Both the position numbers and the translations under genes were made by a program. Below, piece after piece: positions 12,301 to 25,559 of a stretch of 64,000 bases of DNA (position 1 is the stretch's first letter; each line of letters opens with the position of its first letter). The stretch is taken from the NCBI GenBank assembly GCA_900618425.1, contig UZAN01039380.1, positions 126,314 to 190,313 of the forward strand, read 5' to 3'. This stretch comes from Echinostoma caproni (lineage: Eukaryota > Platyhelminthes > Trematoda > Plagiorchiida > Echinostomatidae). Below the pieces are notes generated by a model, which was not told where the DNA came from, ran no database searches, and saw only the letters and a program-made list of their open reading frames with translations.

Positions 12301-14400
12301 GGACCGCGTAATTGTCAAGCGAAAGACAAATGATTCCATCATTCTGGTGTTTAATGCCAATGAAAGAACTGGAAATAAGATTCTATCCCGTCAGAGACAA
12401 CTAGCATCGTCTGGTTTTGTATATCTTCAAATTCAGTGGTCTACTTGTAAGTAACAAACAGATTGTGGATATCATTAGATAAGCACAAAATCTGCTTGAA
12501 GTTTGATTTGGACAAACCTAAAAATGCTTTTGAGGACCCCGTTGAAGGGGCAACGACAGGGGAACAAATGACTTTGTAAAGGTTTTAAGTTACTCCGAAG
12601 GATACGAAACGTTTGTTTATTCGGTAGCCAATAAGATAAGACGAAAAAATGGAACACAGACAGTTACAAATCAGCTTATTCTTCAGGTAATTAGAATGCA
12701 AGTTATGGGGAGCAAAACACACGTTTATTTTCAGTTCTCTTCGGTGATCAAACACCATTGTTCGTGTCGAGGCTTGAAGGTAAATTAGCAATATGCATTA
12801 GGCACATGCACCATACCGTGTGATACGAACACGCTTTCAAGTGGTGAAACAATCACCAATCCAATGAGTGGTGTGGTTGTGCAAACTAATGACTATATCC
12901 ATTATGGTATTAAGTCTCGCGTCTTTCGTGAAGAACCGTAGACAGAAGAGAACGTCTCATCCAAATGGATTGTGGAACCATACTTGACTAATTCAGTTGT
13001 ACTGACCGTTGGTTCGGTTTTGCACTGAACTTTGATTTGGCTAACTCGGACGATATGCAGTCATTGAGGAAGCAGTCTTTCAGTTTGATTCACGAAGTTT
13101 GCTTGACTCGAGAAAGTGAAGTGGTATGCTCACTGTGAGGTTACAACTACGCGTAGTCTGCCTTTTTCACTCTCAAAAAGAAAGGGAGACAATTGACCGA
13201 GATTCGGACAAGATACGCGTTGTAGTTATAAACTATGTGTTTCTGGTGCTGATTTTGAGTATAAAAATCCTTGGATAGATTTGACAACCCCTTATTCCTT
13301 ATTCAGGAGAAATGTGAATGCATGGCGAACTCTATGAGATGGAAAAGTAACAACAAGAATTTCTGTACAAAGTTATTCTTGCAACGATTATACGAAAACG
13401 ATATTTTTACTCTTTCTTGTCCGTCAGAAGCACAATTTCCTAATTGTTGATCATATGTTGCGCATTTTATGTTATGGGTATGCGTGTTTCTTTTCAGAAC
13501 CAAAACTCAGCTAAGTTTAAACTGTGTTGGCGATTACAGTCCATTGCACTCAACTTAATATCTTCTTCTGGGCCCATTTCTGGTAATAATAACGATGCTC
13601 TTGAATCAGTTTGGTCAACTGCGGACTGACACGACTGATGTAGCCGGCTCCACTGAAGCACGTGAATCCATAGAAACACATAGAACTGATTGAGTGGCAG
13701 TCAATCCTTGAGTCTCTGAGCCATAGCCCGATAAGATAAGTAGAATATTTTGAGTTCCGCGGCGGAAAATGTGAACTTGAATGATCTTGAGAGTCTCCCT
13801 TCGAAGAGTTTACTAACATTGTCTTTGACAAAGGGTAGTTTGACAAATATTCGTCTCTTATGGACGGTATTGATTTGGTTCTTTTGCTGTTTCCATTCGA
13901 TATAATAATGATATTAATATTACCAATATAATAGTCAAATCATCTTCTGAAGGCTTTGAAATCTCTCTAGAACCAAGAGGATTTTACACCCACCTCGATT
14001 TAAGATCTCTCTCACGGTCAGCTCAATCGTGTGATCACAATCCAATTGAATATCAGTGGGATCTACTCGAAAAGAAATTCAATTCAGAGGCTGTAATACA
14101 AGTCACTCAGCGAGATGAGGAGGGATAACAATGAAGACTACCTTCAAGGAAGAATGGGTCTCTATGTCACAAAGTCTTATCAAACGGTTTATATCGTGTG
14201 ACACTGGACAGTTCTATACTCTCATTTCATCCTAAGGTGACTCATATCTATGGTAAAATGTTAATATCTCTGAATCTTCACTGTTTTGTTTATTTAAAAA
14301 ATGTTGATCTAAATCAACGATTCTATTGATACAATATCATTTGATTGTTTCGGAACGTGTTTATTGTAAACAATATTAGTTAACGTCATATAAGAAGTTA
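9323..14400. other. No recognised gene
   Basis: Unassigned DNA. A 115-codon open frame at 12107-12454 and a 99-codon frame on the other strand at 11983-12273 overlap; neither shows a known motif. A short exon-like stretch at 13498-13582 lies between a good TTTTCAG acceptor and a GTAATA donor but is too small to judge. Confidence 0.45.
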
Positions 14401-14631
14401 CGATCGGCATGCTTTTTTGGTGCGTTTGGAGACTCAGAATACAACTCAGCTGACCAATTTTATGTGTTTCGGGAGTTGGTTTAGGCAACTGACACATATC
14501 AAAGAACATTTACTATCTTCAATGGGTTGGGGCTATTCATGGTTTGAAGTTCAGTCGTGTCCTGACTATCGTGTGCTCATGCAGTGGTTTCACCGCTGGC
14601 CCATGACCATTTCTGGGGTTCGCTTTTCTAG

Positions 14632-14868
14632 GAAGCCAAAGCTGTCAAAATCATCATGCATGACCCAAACAACCCACCAACGGTGTTCTGTCTTGAATGT
14701 CCACCAGCAGGAGCAATTGGGTCGACACTATTCACCACTATCTGCTACACATTTCGGGGCAAGCACTGTTCATCGCTGTCAAATCGCCGAGTTCAGTTTG
14801 AACCGACCGCATGTAATTGTCAGAGAAGAGGAACTAACGTGTTTTGGAAACGAGGAGGGGAGTTGTGG
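14632..14868 (+). CDS. Candidate internal exon, 79 codons, cysteine-containing
   Basis: The segment is bounded by a pyrimidine-rich acceptor (CTTTTCTAG before 14632) and a strong donor (GTAGGT at 14869), and is open in one frame throughout, entering and leaving in phase 0. The peptide has six cysteines, two as CLEC and two as CNC, with a glycine/proline-rich start. It reads like part of an extracellular or secreted protein. I do not recognise the family. A second frame is also open across this interval (14417-14872, 151 codons), which shows that stops are locally rare but leaves the true frame uncertain. The next exon on either side was not found. Confidence 0.3.
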
Positions 14869-14899
14869 GTAGGTATGGACAAGAATGAACAGTTGATGT

Positions 14900-17800
14900 A
14901 TTTGTGCAATTGACCTGAGTACACTAACCAGACAGTGGTGTGTGGTGGAGAGGACAGTGAGACGGAGAAGAGCAACAGAGGTTGGACGGAAAGGATTTTG
15001 GGGCCGACTTTCCGGACGAATTGTATCCGATGGCTGAAATTAGGCTTCCAAAATTAACCAGATCATTTTTCCTGTGGAGTAATATTACACATTTTGCTTG
15101 ATCGATCCATTTGATTGAACAAATATGCTTCCTGCATTGGTAATCTGGTACAATGTACCCGAAAGATGATGGGTTTCGTTCAATGAGTCTCAATTCGTAA
15201 TCGCTTAAACTCTATAGGTGTGATGATGGTTTTTTTGCAATGCATTCGGAATGTCTTCATTGCCAGCAACAAGCTAAATTGAAGATGATGCAGTGCGCTC
15301 GAGACATCTCAGTATCATTTTTATCACCTTCCTTAACTTACAAACAAAATATTTTCCCACGCGAACAGAGTCATCCTGAGTAGTTGCACATTTCCGGCTC
15401 ATTCAAGGTAGAATCCTTCTGAGAGACAATGCATCAGGGAACTTATCCTTTTTTCTGGGGCCCTCCAGCTCACTCAACTGCAATTTCTCAGGCATTGCTG
15501 ACGTGGAGTGAGCTCCTTTGTTCAGACTGAACCATAGTACCTATAATGCACGGGTGGCATGAACGCAGTCAGGCGACTAACACACTCTCCTTACCACACA
15601 CATTGATCGAAATCTCCCTTTTTGTAAGTCAATACTGTTTTAGAGAAGGGACTTTCAGCGATGCGTGGCTTGCACACTTCGAGGATTGCTAATCACGGTA
15701 CTCAAGGACAACTGTTTATAAGCGAGTGTCCGGTTGTTTATGCTATTCAAAAGCTGTATTCAAAGGCAATTCTAATGCATTCATTACCGATGTTGCTGGC
15801 TCCTTTGAAAATCCGCGTTCTAAGCCCTATTCAGTGCACTGTCTGAGTAAGAACAATAATTAGCTTCTCTATCACCCTAATTGGTTATATGAGTTATTGA
15901 ATAAACTGTGATTGGCCGTTAGATGATACACACGAAGGCCGGTTCGGTCTCTACAAAGATGGTCTTTCCACAGATTTATACAGGAGTATTCACCCACTCA
16001 TTTGAGAAATAGAGCATCAAGATAATTGGATTCTACTTTTAAATGGCTTTTCGAAATGGATGCCAAGTATGCGGTACCCGGTAGCTGTGCACCTTCACGT
16101 ACCCACACCAAACCATTTCACTCATTAGTTATTTGATATTTCTAGCTCCACCAGTGAAAAAAGTGGACAGGGTATAAGAGAAAATTTATTCTTCCGAAAT
16201 TAGTATTCTCAGAAAATTGATGGTTTAATCAATTATGAGGACTCATTCATTACAAATGCGTGTAAAAGACCTACTTAAGATAATGATCCAACCCGGAGCT
16301 ATCAGTATAACAACGGTTCAATCCACTAGTACTCTTTGTAAGGTAAAACGTTTTTAAATCACTGTGGTTTATAGCACTGTCCACAACAAGCACGTCTAAC
16401 ACGGCTCTCGTATCAGAGTCTTGAAATGATCTATATTTTATCGAATTCGGACGTTATCAGATTTGCTACGTAATTCCGAATTCCATGAGAATGATAAACA
16501 AACACCATTGGGAAACATAGCGGAAATAATTGACCCTGCGGCAATTCAAACAAAAATTGCTCATGGTTGTTAGTGGCAGTCATCTATCCGTGCTCAATAT
16601 GTTTTTGCTAACATTCTGTTCCACTGGTCACATTGTTCTTCCGATTCCAGTGACACTGGGAGAGAATGAACGTGCTAACAACACGGAACCGCAGCTTCTT
16701 GAGACATCAAGGCCTTCCAAAACAGGATTATGCTTGCCGGAATGCTACTATTTTTCGCCTTCATCGTTGGTTATGTTGAATTATTCCGAGTCAAAATAGT
16801 CTGCTTGGACGCGGCGTTATTCCCCTTGATGCAGAACCACAGTTTTGTATTATGAACACGTATTCAAGGAAACCTACCGGAGAACATGTCCCAAAATATC
16901 CAACAACACATTTAATGAAAAGCTTTGCGATTGGAATCGTGATGAATTTTTCAGAAAACGTACCGGGCAATAGAAAAACGCAAAAGAAAATCATGTAAAG
17001 TTATTTTTAATGATTTGAGAAAAAGTTCAGAATTTTCAATGGTATTATTCTGTTTTTGATTATATATAACTCTTAATTAATTTGCCAGCAGAAAAAAATT
17101 ATGTATGATTGATATGAAAGTTATCAGTTCAAAATTTTCCTCTAAGCGTCATGCATCGTAGCAGCTATTCCGAAACAATGAGATGTACGACCTTGAACCA
17201 TGGCAGTGGTCATACTATTTTTGTTTTTATTGATTGCTCTCATAAACTTAAAGGCATTGCGTCAGCCGAAATCAGTTTATCAACCCCTTTTCACTGATAG
17301 CCGATCTCATCTTCTTTATGCATATCTCCACTATCAGCCGACAAATGACCCACATTATGTATCACCTGATTGGTGCAAACGGTGTCACCATCAAATGATC
17401 ACACGGACATGCCTTATAGTCAGTTTGTATTTGGGTACAATTCATTGGCATGGGGAGTTACCCCCTAAGAGTAGGGAATACAAAAATGTACATATGTGTA
17501 TTTTTTATCGGCTGTAACTTTTGATCAAAACATTGATGCACAATCCTGAAAAAATTGGACCGATTCTGTATCAATAGACTATCACTCAGACTGGCTGCTT
17601 CTCTCTATGTGCATTTAATGTCCGGAAAAGTCATAGTGCACACCAAATGCTGAGGTCGATCGTCCAATACTCATGCCGGATTGCGAAATAACCGTAATTT
17701 ATGATTTCACCAGTCAATCGCCTACCTATTAGATGAAACCTGATGACGCGGGCAAGGCTCTATGCTCTGATTACAAACTCCAGCATTCAATAGATAAGCC

Positions 17801-18530
17801 GGTAACTCTCAGCAATCTGGTTAGCTTTCTGTTTTGATTGTACTCTCGGTTATGAGATGATAGGCAATTCTCGACTTCAATGATAACTTTAATTGGTTCT
17901 TCTATTTTCTAAACTTGCACAGACTCGCTCACGTTCTGTTTTCTTCCTCAACAATTTATTGTTTTACTGTACAAAGTTATGGTAAAAGCAGGAATTTATT
18001 CTGATGACTAAACCATTTCAAATACCTGCGTTATTCCCTGGCCAAGTAGTTATGCCGTGATTATCGAACTTTCCAGAAAATAAAAGAAGAGTTTTCGCGA
18101 TTTTGAAACTGGTAACCAGTGAATGAGGTAACACTTCACTGAGAATGAGTAGAATACGGAGATCATTTTTGCTAGTTTAACACAACCCCTCGCGAAACGA
18201 AAGTAATCTTATCTCCAGATTACAGAAAAAGTCCCTATGCTCTTGCTCCTTTATCAGAGATAGAAAGTGCTGATTCATCGAAACCAATTTATCCCATGTA
18301 CTAGGATCAGGTAGCGCGAAGGCCAAACTTGTGCACTCAGGTAATCAACAAAAGATACCATTTCATCTATCGTACAAGCGTCAATAATTTGATGAACTTT
18401 ATAAAGATGCAGTCATTGCTTAGAAGTAGCTGATTCAGCTTGAAGCTGTTCTCCATGATTATTAACGTATTTACTTAGGAGTAACGGAAATTCCAGTAAA
18501 TTATCTTTTTCTCTGTTCATCAATTAGGTA
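14900..18530. other. No recognised gene
   Basis: Mostly AT-rich sequence without family motifs. The only stretch singled out is the ATG frame at 17200, described separately. Confidence 0.45.
17200..17517 (+). CDS. Candidate small membrane-anchored protein
   Basis: An ATG in a favourable ACCATGG context opens 105 codons. The first 20 residues (MAVVILFLFLLIALINLKAL) form a hydrophobic segment fit for a signal anchor. The remainder is polar, with a WCKRCHH cluster and further cysteines. No relatives are recognised and no introns or polyadenylation signal were placed. Chance cannot be excluded. Confidence 0.15.
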   Translation: MAVVILFLFLLIALINLKALRQPKSVYQPLFTDSRSHLLYAYLHYQPTNDPHYVSPDWCKRCHHQMITRTCLIVSLYLGTIHWHGELPPKSREYKNVHMCIFYRL

Positions 18531-18534
18531 AATA

Positions 18535-18890
18535 CAAAACACATATCACTTGTTATCGAGATAAACAATGAAAAAACCCTCAGATCCATTACACGTAGAT
18601 CTTATCGCTTGTGCATCCTCTTCTTCCATCCACGATTCCACTATAACTGTTAATTTGCTCGCACCCCCGCCTACCGGTCTTCAGTGGTACCTTATTTCGC
18701 CGAATTTCTTAGTAACTGACAACTCATCGCGTCTGAACTTAATTCATTCATATCGTAAATTTTGTTTTGTTGTATTCTTGGTTTCTGCAATTCCTGTATA
18801 AATTCACTTACTTTACTGATTCTACTTTGACTTTTTAGCTACTGACTGTTCGCCTTTTGAGGAGCATAAAGCATTAACTTTACTTCGCTT
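18535..18890 (+). mobile_element. 3' fragment of the retrotransposon 2 family
   Basis: This stretch aligns by eye with 41130-41485, the 3' end of the better preserved element. Shared landmarks include GATCTTATC near 18599, ATTTGCTCG near 18653, CGGTCTTC near 18676, TGGTACCTTAT against TGGTGCCTTAT, and GAGCATAAAGC near 18863. It ends in a degenerate ACTT-rich run at 18877-18890, where the other copy has (ACTTG)4. Only the C-terminal coding end and the 3' untranslated region remain, the usual outcome of 5' truncation during target-primed reverse transcription. Confidence 0.75.
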
Positions 18891-20410
18891 ATTACATTCT
18901 ACAGTATTGTGGTCACCTGCAAATTAGTAAACGCAATCGTTTGAGTGCTCGAAATCAACTAACCCGGAAATATGGCCACTGATTTAACTGCTATTCGTTT
19001 ATCGCACGAAATTTAACAAGTTAAATAATTCATACCCCACAAATTATTATTAAGCACAACAACTGCGACCAAGACAATGTGGCCTTTCTAGTGTGCTTCT
19101 GGTTTAGCCAACATTCGATTGATTATAAGCAATGTTATTGTTCTTGGGGTTTTGGTTTCACTTCCCGCGATTAGCGCCATTCCCCACAAACCCAAAAATT
19201 ATTTGAAATCTTTATAATGACTGGCGTAGAGCACCATTTTGTCCATGCTGTGTTCACCAGCGATTGCATTGCTTCGTTTCTTAGAGTTTCACATACCAAC
19301 CCGAACGTTTGCATTTAGAGTTCTAGCATGAACTTTCAAGGGGTCCCAGGTGTAATACAACAGATATAATTTAGAACAGAAATTTCCATAGCAAAGTAAG
19401 TTAATTACATTCGTGCAAAACGAATATAATCACATGTTGAGGAGTAAAAAGCTTGAAATGGATTGGTACGGCTTAACTGTCTCGAAACAATTGACGAAAT
19501 GCAAGAGACATCTGCTGATAGCTCTGTAGAGCACATCGCATTCCGTGTGTGTCGTCCATGTGAACAAGAGAAATCTATGCATTTTGGGGGTAGGGGAGAG
19601 TATAAACAAACAGATTCTCGTTAATAGGGATAATGATGCATTTTTGGACTTTTGTGTATTCATTTGTCAAAGTTGTATTTCTCCAGTGTTTGTTTGTTTG
19701 TTTGTGTGGATTAAATCACCATGGAAACGCTTTAGTAAGAAATAAACGGGGTATAGTTCGGGTTTTGGTGTGCCACTATTCACACTGTCTATGATTGAGA
19801 TATCCCATTGCTGACCTTAATGTTTGATTCAGTCAATATCTGGGGATGAGTGCATCTTTGCTCATAAATTAAGTGTCATTATGTTGCGGTGTAGAGCAAC
19901 TCGTTTGTCTCGATCGAATTTGGCTCTCTTTATTTAAACTGGTTATGCCCACCCTTCTTCGATATGGTTGCTTATCTATTTTGGAGTTGCTCAAATGTGT
20001 ATGGAATCATACGGGTGTAGCCATATTTACTGCCATTTGGTTTTGGACCTGACAATCAATCGCCGTGTTCGTTTTTTAGCGATTCATGTCCGGATAAATA
20101 CACCTTCCGGTCGATCTTATTGTTTTTGTATGTGAGGATGGACACAAACAAATTTGTGAAATGTTATGCTCTGGCTTTTGGCTACTACTTGTCTCGGCGT
20201 TGCCCATTATGCAAGTGGTGGTGTGTGGTTGATTGCACAAACGTGATTTGGGGGGTTCGCTCACACGTGTTTTTTATACGCCGGTAAATAGCCACAGTAA
20301 TGTAATAATTTGGATGCCGGATTGGTGTGAGACGCGATGTCTAAAAACGGTGTTACGTGGTCTGGTTTTCAGATGTACTAGATGCCTCATTTGTTTGCTT
20401 CCTTTCGTAG

Positions 20411-20516
20411 CTGTGCCCGAATGGCCGAAGCTCGATCAGAGAGACAAGCATCATGTGATCCTGGGATGGGTGGCAGTGGAAGAGAGAAAGGACTTTGTTT
20501 CACAGCCACGTTTCAC
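20411..20516 (+). CDS. Candidate short exon of unknown protein
   Basis: A pyrimidine-rich tract ending CTTTCGTAG precedes a GC-richer stretch that is open in two frames up to a weak donor (GTGACC at 20517). One frame gives a charged peptide containing PEWPKLDQRD, the other a cysteine-containing peptide. I cannot tell which, if either, is used. The call rests on the splice site and local composition only. Confidence 0.15.
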
Positions 20517-21312
20517 GTGACCTCCCCACACAGATAACCGGAGGGATATTGAGCGATACCAGAAGACACGTGAAATCCCTTTGTTCGCGCTACTGGTGCT
20601 TATATCTACGGTTGATTTCAATGAGCGGTATGGTGAATTTATGAATTAGCAAGGGTTGCGTGATTCTTAATTGACTACCAGAAGCATATCTTCTGCATCA
20701 TACACACTCGCGATTGTTGTCTGTGTTCAAGTAACCAAACTACACAGTTAAACACATTATAAAAATATCATTCAGCCAGTTTCACATCCTACTCTAACTA
20801 GAACTAAGTTATTTAACCATTGTTCAATAAACATCAAGGTCATAGGGAAAAGATACCACAATGGGACAGTCTATTGTTGTTCACTAAAACAAACAGATGT
20901 ACGGTCTTCTCTCTCTTGATACAGGTAAAACAGGTGTGGCAACAAACATGCCAACTTGCTTGTCTGTATGACGAGATGAAATTGAGTGCCCATCTGTGTA
21001 TGTGTTTGCACCGTTTGGTTATCAGTATGGAGTCATTCATGAGAACATAATCGCTTTGTTTCAAATTATGTTTTATCCACTTTCTCCTTTATCCATTTTA
21101 TTGTAGAAATAGATGAAGCTTCAGTCCGACGCCCGACTTGTGGAACCATGACACATTCACCATTACCACTGACAGTGAGATTTCACTAATACACGCCACC
21201 ATGTCACATTTAAACTTGATTCACAAACGGTGAGTTCCTTGCATGCATCGGTGGTTTGACGACCAGTTTGTTTGTTATTCCCACAACCCATTGGTTTTCT
21301 ACCAATGAGCAG

Positions 21313-21407
21313 TTGTCCAAATTGATGGTGGTGTTTGGATCAAGGCAGACGCTAAGCGGTTGGCGAAAATCGAGTTTGCTGAATGCATTCAGGATCATAA
21401 AACCTAG
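21313..21407 (+). CDS. Candidate 3'-terminal coding exon
   Basis: A good acceptor (a T/C-rich tract ending GAGCAG at 21312) is followed by 30 codons ending at a TAG (21405-21407). The peptide contains GGVWIKADAKRLAK and resembles an amphipathic helix. An in-frame TGA just before the acceptor fits a true exon boundary. No family is recognised, and another frame is open through the same bases to a GTAAGT at 21467, so the frame is uncertain. Confidence 0.18.
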
Positions 21408-24400
21408 AGGCATTTACACACTATATATGTGTCGAGCAGCTAAGCCCATTTCCCCTAGTTCCGGTGGATATGTAAGTCATTGACATGGATTCTCTAGACG
21501 GTCAGACAAGAGTGGAGATAAGAAATAATGTGGGTATGAGGTTCGATGAGAGTAGCGATTAAAGGTGTGGAGCAACGCATACGGTATCGTCGTAATCACA
21601 ATGACACCATAATGTTCATCTGTTCAGATGAACAGTATACCTACAGATTTCTGGTGTGGTAAACCAAATCAAGTTTGTTTAACTTTCAAAATCCTTATAA
21701 TCTTAACCCGGTACGGGAATTCCAGTTGACCCAAGCTTTTAGTATACACGGTATAAGATGCCGTGGGGGCTTTCTATCAAACACTACTGAGTGGTTTCAT
21801 TGACGGAACCCGGCGCACACACGTAGAATGCAAACACACATTGCTAACATCATCATTTGGTTCTTAAACAACCAGCTTTTCCACAAATTAATCCATATTA
21901 AGCTGAAATTCTAATTTGTATAGGAAAGCTTTTATACGTGGTGGATGAGCAACTCAGTTGCTACTTATTGACCAGTAACTGTTCCGAGGAACTTCAAATA
22001 GGTTATTATAATACTGTCTTAGATGCTATATACTATACGCCGCAATGATAACGCACTCGAAATAGAAATGTGGCAGTATTCGCCCTTTAACTTCAAGTAT
22101 TACCCAATAATCAATCACATCTTTGTCTGGTGTGAGTGACAACTTTAGAAGTATAACGACACCGGTAACCCGTAAAAAACTCAGTTCATCTATGACAGAA
22201 CACTTAGTAGAAATGTAGCACTGTACTACGCTCTGAGACTCATTAAGGAGCCTTAATAACATAAACAAAAACTAGGATTCTGAAAAACGTCGAGGCGCAA
22301 GCCATTCAAAATTACCATCATCTGGGCGACTACCTTGGAAATAAATGTATTAGACGAGTGGTGTTGATCACTCTATTTCCCGGTATATTATTCTATATTT
22401 TCGATAAAAATATTATTGATTACATGAAGTGAAGTTAACATGTGTTCAGATGCAGCGAAATAACGCAGGATACGTTGTGAAGCTAATTTGTTCGTACGTT
22501 TGAAGTGTTGCTCTTTGACCTAAGCCAATGGTAACCTGTCGTCTGTCTGGGAATCTATCACAGAAGTATTCGTTATCAGAAAAAAGTTTGATTAGTAGAC
22601 TTTACTCGTTAGGACGCGTATTAGGCATGCCCAAAATGTGTATACCATACCGAGCCTCATTTCTGCTGCTGCTCCGAGGTAGAGCAGATCACGCGGAAGC
22701 CAATAGGTGAAGTGGATGCGAGGCAAGAAGTGCACAGCGCGACTCGGTATAGTAGGTGTCTCTAATATTCCAGGACGGGGATCCAAAGGCTGCATAAGTA
22801 GTCGACTGGATACTGTGAAGTAAATAAGGCAAATCGAAAGCAAAAACGTCTTTGTTGTCAGTCCTATGAGGTTAGAATGCCTGAAAAAAGTATATATGCA
22901 CAGTTAGATTGTGTGCATTGTGATCACATTCCTATCTAATCTCTCAAATCATGTATACACCTCCCCATCCATCTCTCGTACATTCGCACTTGCCTTGAAT
23001 ATGCTGTTAAATGGGAAGCGGTGACTGAATTTCTCTACACTGTATTTCTTCGTACATATCACTCGAAGGTAAGCGTTTCAGCTTCAAATCCTACCATTCA
23101 TAACACGAATTTCAACATGCACACGGGGAGTAAACTCTTCTGATGAGTAACAGCAAGGGAAAAAGCGGCTGTCCACTGGCATTTAGTGGTCCTATCTATA
23201 AATTCCTATAACAAGAAAATGAAGGTTATTTATGACAATATTAACACCCGCGCATCCTAAAAACCCCTAAAAATCCCGATTGATCTATAGTGGAGTTCAC
23301 CCCGTTTTTAATAAATTTAAAACACGGTAGTAAGTTTTGCAACGTTTAGTCTTTTTGCGTTCTCATGTCCCAACACATGTTGCGGCGACCAAATGGTTCA
23401 AGGCATCATAGAATCAACCCTAAGTTTCAGTTTCGGAATACCTCTATCACCATCCAAATGTTTCTTTTTGTCTTTGACAACTCTTTGATTGTTTGCGTTG
23501 GTTTGTGTGAAAATCGAGGCAGAAAAACAATCATTTTTTTTGGAAAATCACGTTGCACAGTGCTCCATGACCCGAACAGTAAAGAGACAATGCGCAGTTT
23601 GGAAAAAGACTCGTGACCACCTCCGTGCGTTTAGATCTACAGTTACTTTCAAGATAATTGGGAAATTAAAAACGAGGAAGTAGCAAGTGATGTATCAAGA
23701 TGCACTGGCCAAATTGTCTGCATTGCATTCCGGAACGCAAGTGATTTCGCAACCATCTCCTCATCCGTATTCTACATTTCCCGCTCATGATTTATGACGG
23801 AATACATTGAAAATTAGAAGTTGGGTTTGGAACGATGTGGTTCGCAAAAGTGATAGTAAATGGAAAGAGCACGTGATTTTTCTCAAATGTATGGTAGAAA
23901 CTCAACTATCCGAACCATGCAGGAGTGAATTTGAATAGATTTTCTAGTAAACAACCGTCACTCATACTCACAATTGCGTTGATTAAGAGCTTTTGTACGA
24001 CCGGTACAGATCTTCAGTTCATCCATTCGTATTATTTGATGTGAAATCCCGCAGCCGTGGGATTTCTTTGGCTCGTACGTTGGTGTGGGCCCCTTGGCTT
24101 CACTCCGATTGTTACATTTATGTATTTCATACTGCACGGGTGGGCAGCTGATCCTACACACACCGGAAGGTGCTACAGCCGGTTTGTATTATTGAGAGTT
24201 ATTCAAGAGGTGGAAAACGGTGGCTTTTTTCTCCCGTCTTAGCTCATTAAATGAGGCTGAGTTGTAGATAGGTTTATGCATTTTCAACTGAGGCCGTTAT
24301 GTGGTCGGAATCAATTACATCAGATCATTCCCTGATTGAAGAATCCGCTTTCAGATATCTGGCAAGATATGGAACGACAGACAGTTAATAGTTATACCAT

Positions 24401-25207
24401 GCAAGACTTTGTAATAGCATCTTTTTGCGGAAATGGTAATTATGTGTGGGAACTGGGTGAATGTTATCTGACAGAATGATGTAAATAAGCTTTACGCAGC
24501 AGGTAAAATGTGTTTCGACAAGCTATTGAAGAGAAAACAAGTATTTTAAGCCAGTGGTTAGCGATATAACGTTGACAGTATAATTTGATATTTTACTTTT
24601 GAAATCGACGAAAATTAACTGATAAACGACGGTGGAGGCACGGTAAGCACAAACGTGGCCTCCACAAGTACTCAAATACTTGAAAAACGATCTCAAAGAT
24701 TTCCATCGCAAAACAACGAAACAACACCGATTCGTTTCTTTACACATGCCTCTGGGGACGCAATATGTCATCCGTCCAGTGAACCATCCATGCGACTGTC
24801 ATGTGTCTAATAACGGTAGAAGCTCCACGCAGCTGAACGAAAATCAAAATACCGTTGTTATTCTTTTTGTTGTTTAACACAAGTAAGATTAGAAAAGCAG
24901 CAAAGATAAATTTAGACCAAAACTTGCAGCTTAGTAAAGGTTCATTTTGCTCCAAAAAATTGATTTGTTAGCAAACTTGAGATTGTTCAAAACGATGAGC
25001 TCTTTTAGTTTGCCTCCTTCAACATGAACCAATATGATGAGATACCTGCTCACCGATATCAAGGCCATTGTTCAAATCCAAAGCCCATCATCCCTCCATA
25101 ACAGATTTGATTTTCACCTGCAAACACAACGATCCTTGCCTCCGCTTTTCTTATCCCCTAGTTATTTTTAGAATTCATTTTACTATTTTTAGAGTCTCAA
25201 GTTTGCT

Positions 25208-25545
25208 CAGAGGCGCAAGAGAATCTTGATTATCTTGGGAGTGGGTTTCACTACTTGAGAGTGGGGAATTAACGACACACCAAAGACTGAAACCCACAAT
25301 CAGGACGATCAATAGCGCCTGGTGCCTCCAAACAGTCAAATGGTGTAATCCAAATGAGATACTCTAAATTGATTAAGCCATTCACACAAGGCAATATCCA
25401 TCGACCGTGTAGCTTAGAGTTAATGGTTTAAAGCTTCAACCCAAATGTTCCCGGTTCGAGTCCTGACAGGGACACAAAAGTGCACACTACTGATGAGTCT
25501 CAGACAGGACGAAACAGTTATCCAGTGCTCTTTATCTGTCAACTC
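25208..25545 (+). repeat. Composite tRNA-headed SINE-like element
   Basis: The copy has three parts. First is a leader with an internal inverted repeat (25208-25261 against about 25281-25329). Next is a tRNA-like head with an A-box-like TAGCTTAGAGT near 25411 and a B box GGTTCGAGTCC near 25452. Last is a body containing GATGAGTCTCAGACAGGACG and ending near CCAGTGCTC. The body recurs at 29.1, 46.0 and 60.2-60.4 kb. The A and B boxes are the internal RNA polymerase III promoter expected of a SINE. The tRNA part does not fold into a clean cloverleaf, so it is not a tRNA gene. Confidence 0.7.
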
Positions 25546-25559
25546 AAAGATATTCATTG

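Larger units (their letters stand above)
18891..25200. other. No recognised gene; a few exon-like segments
   Basis: Largely unassigned. A (TTTG)n run sits at about 19689-19704. Two short segments with plausible 3' splice sites are described separately (20411-20516 and 21313-21407). The rest shows nothing I can name. Confidence 0.45.

Noticed and set aside
12107..12454. 115-codon plus-strand frame ending at a GTAAGT
   Set aside because: No motif, weak upstream acceptor and an overlapping 97-codon frame on the other strand; frames of this length are expected by chance in 64 kb.
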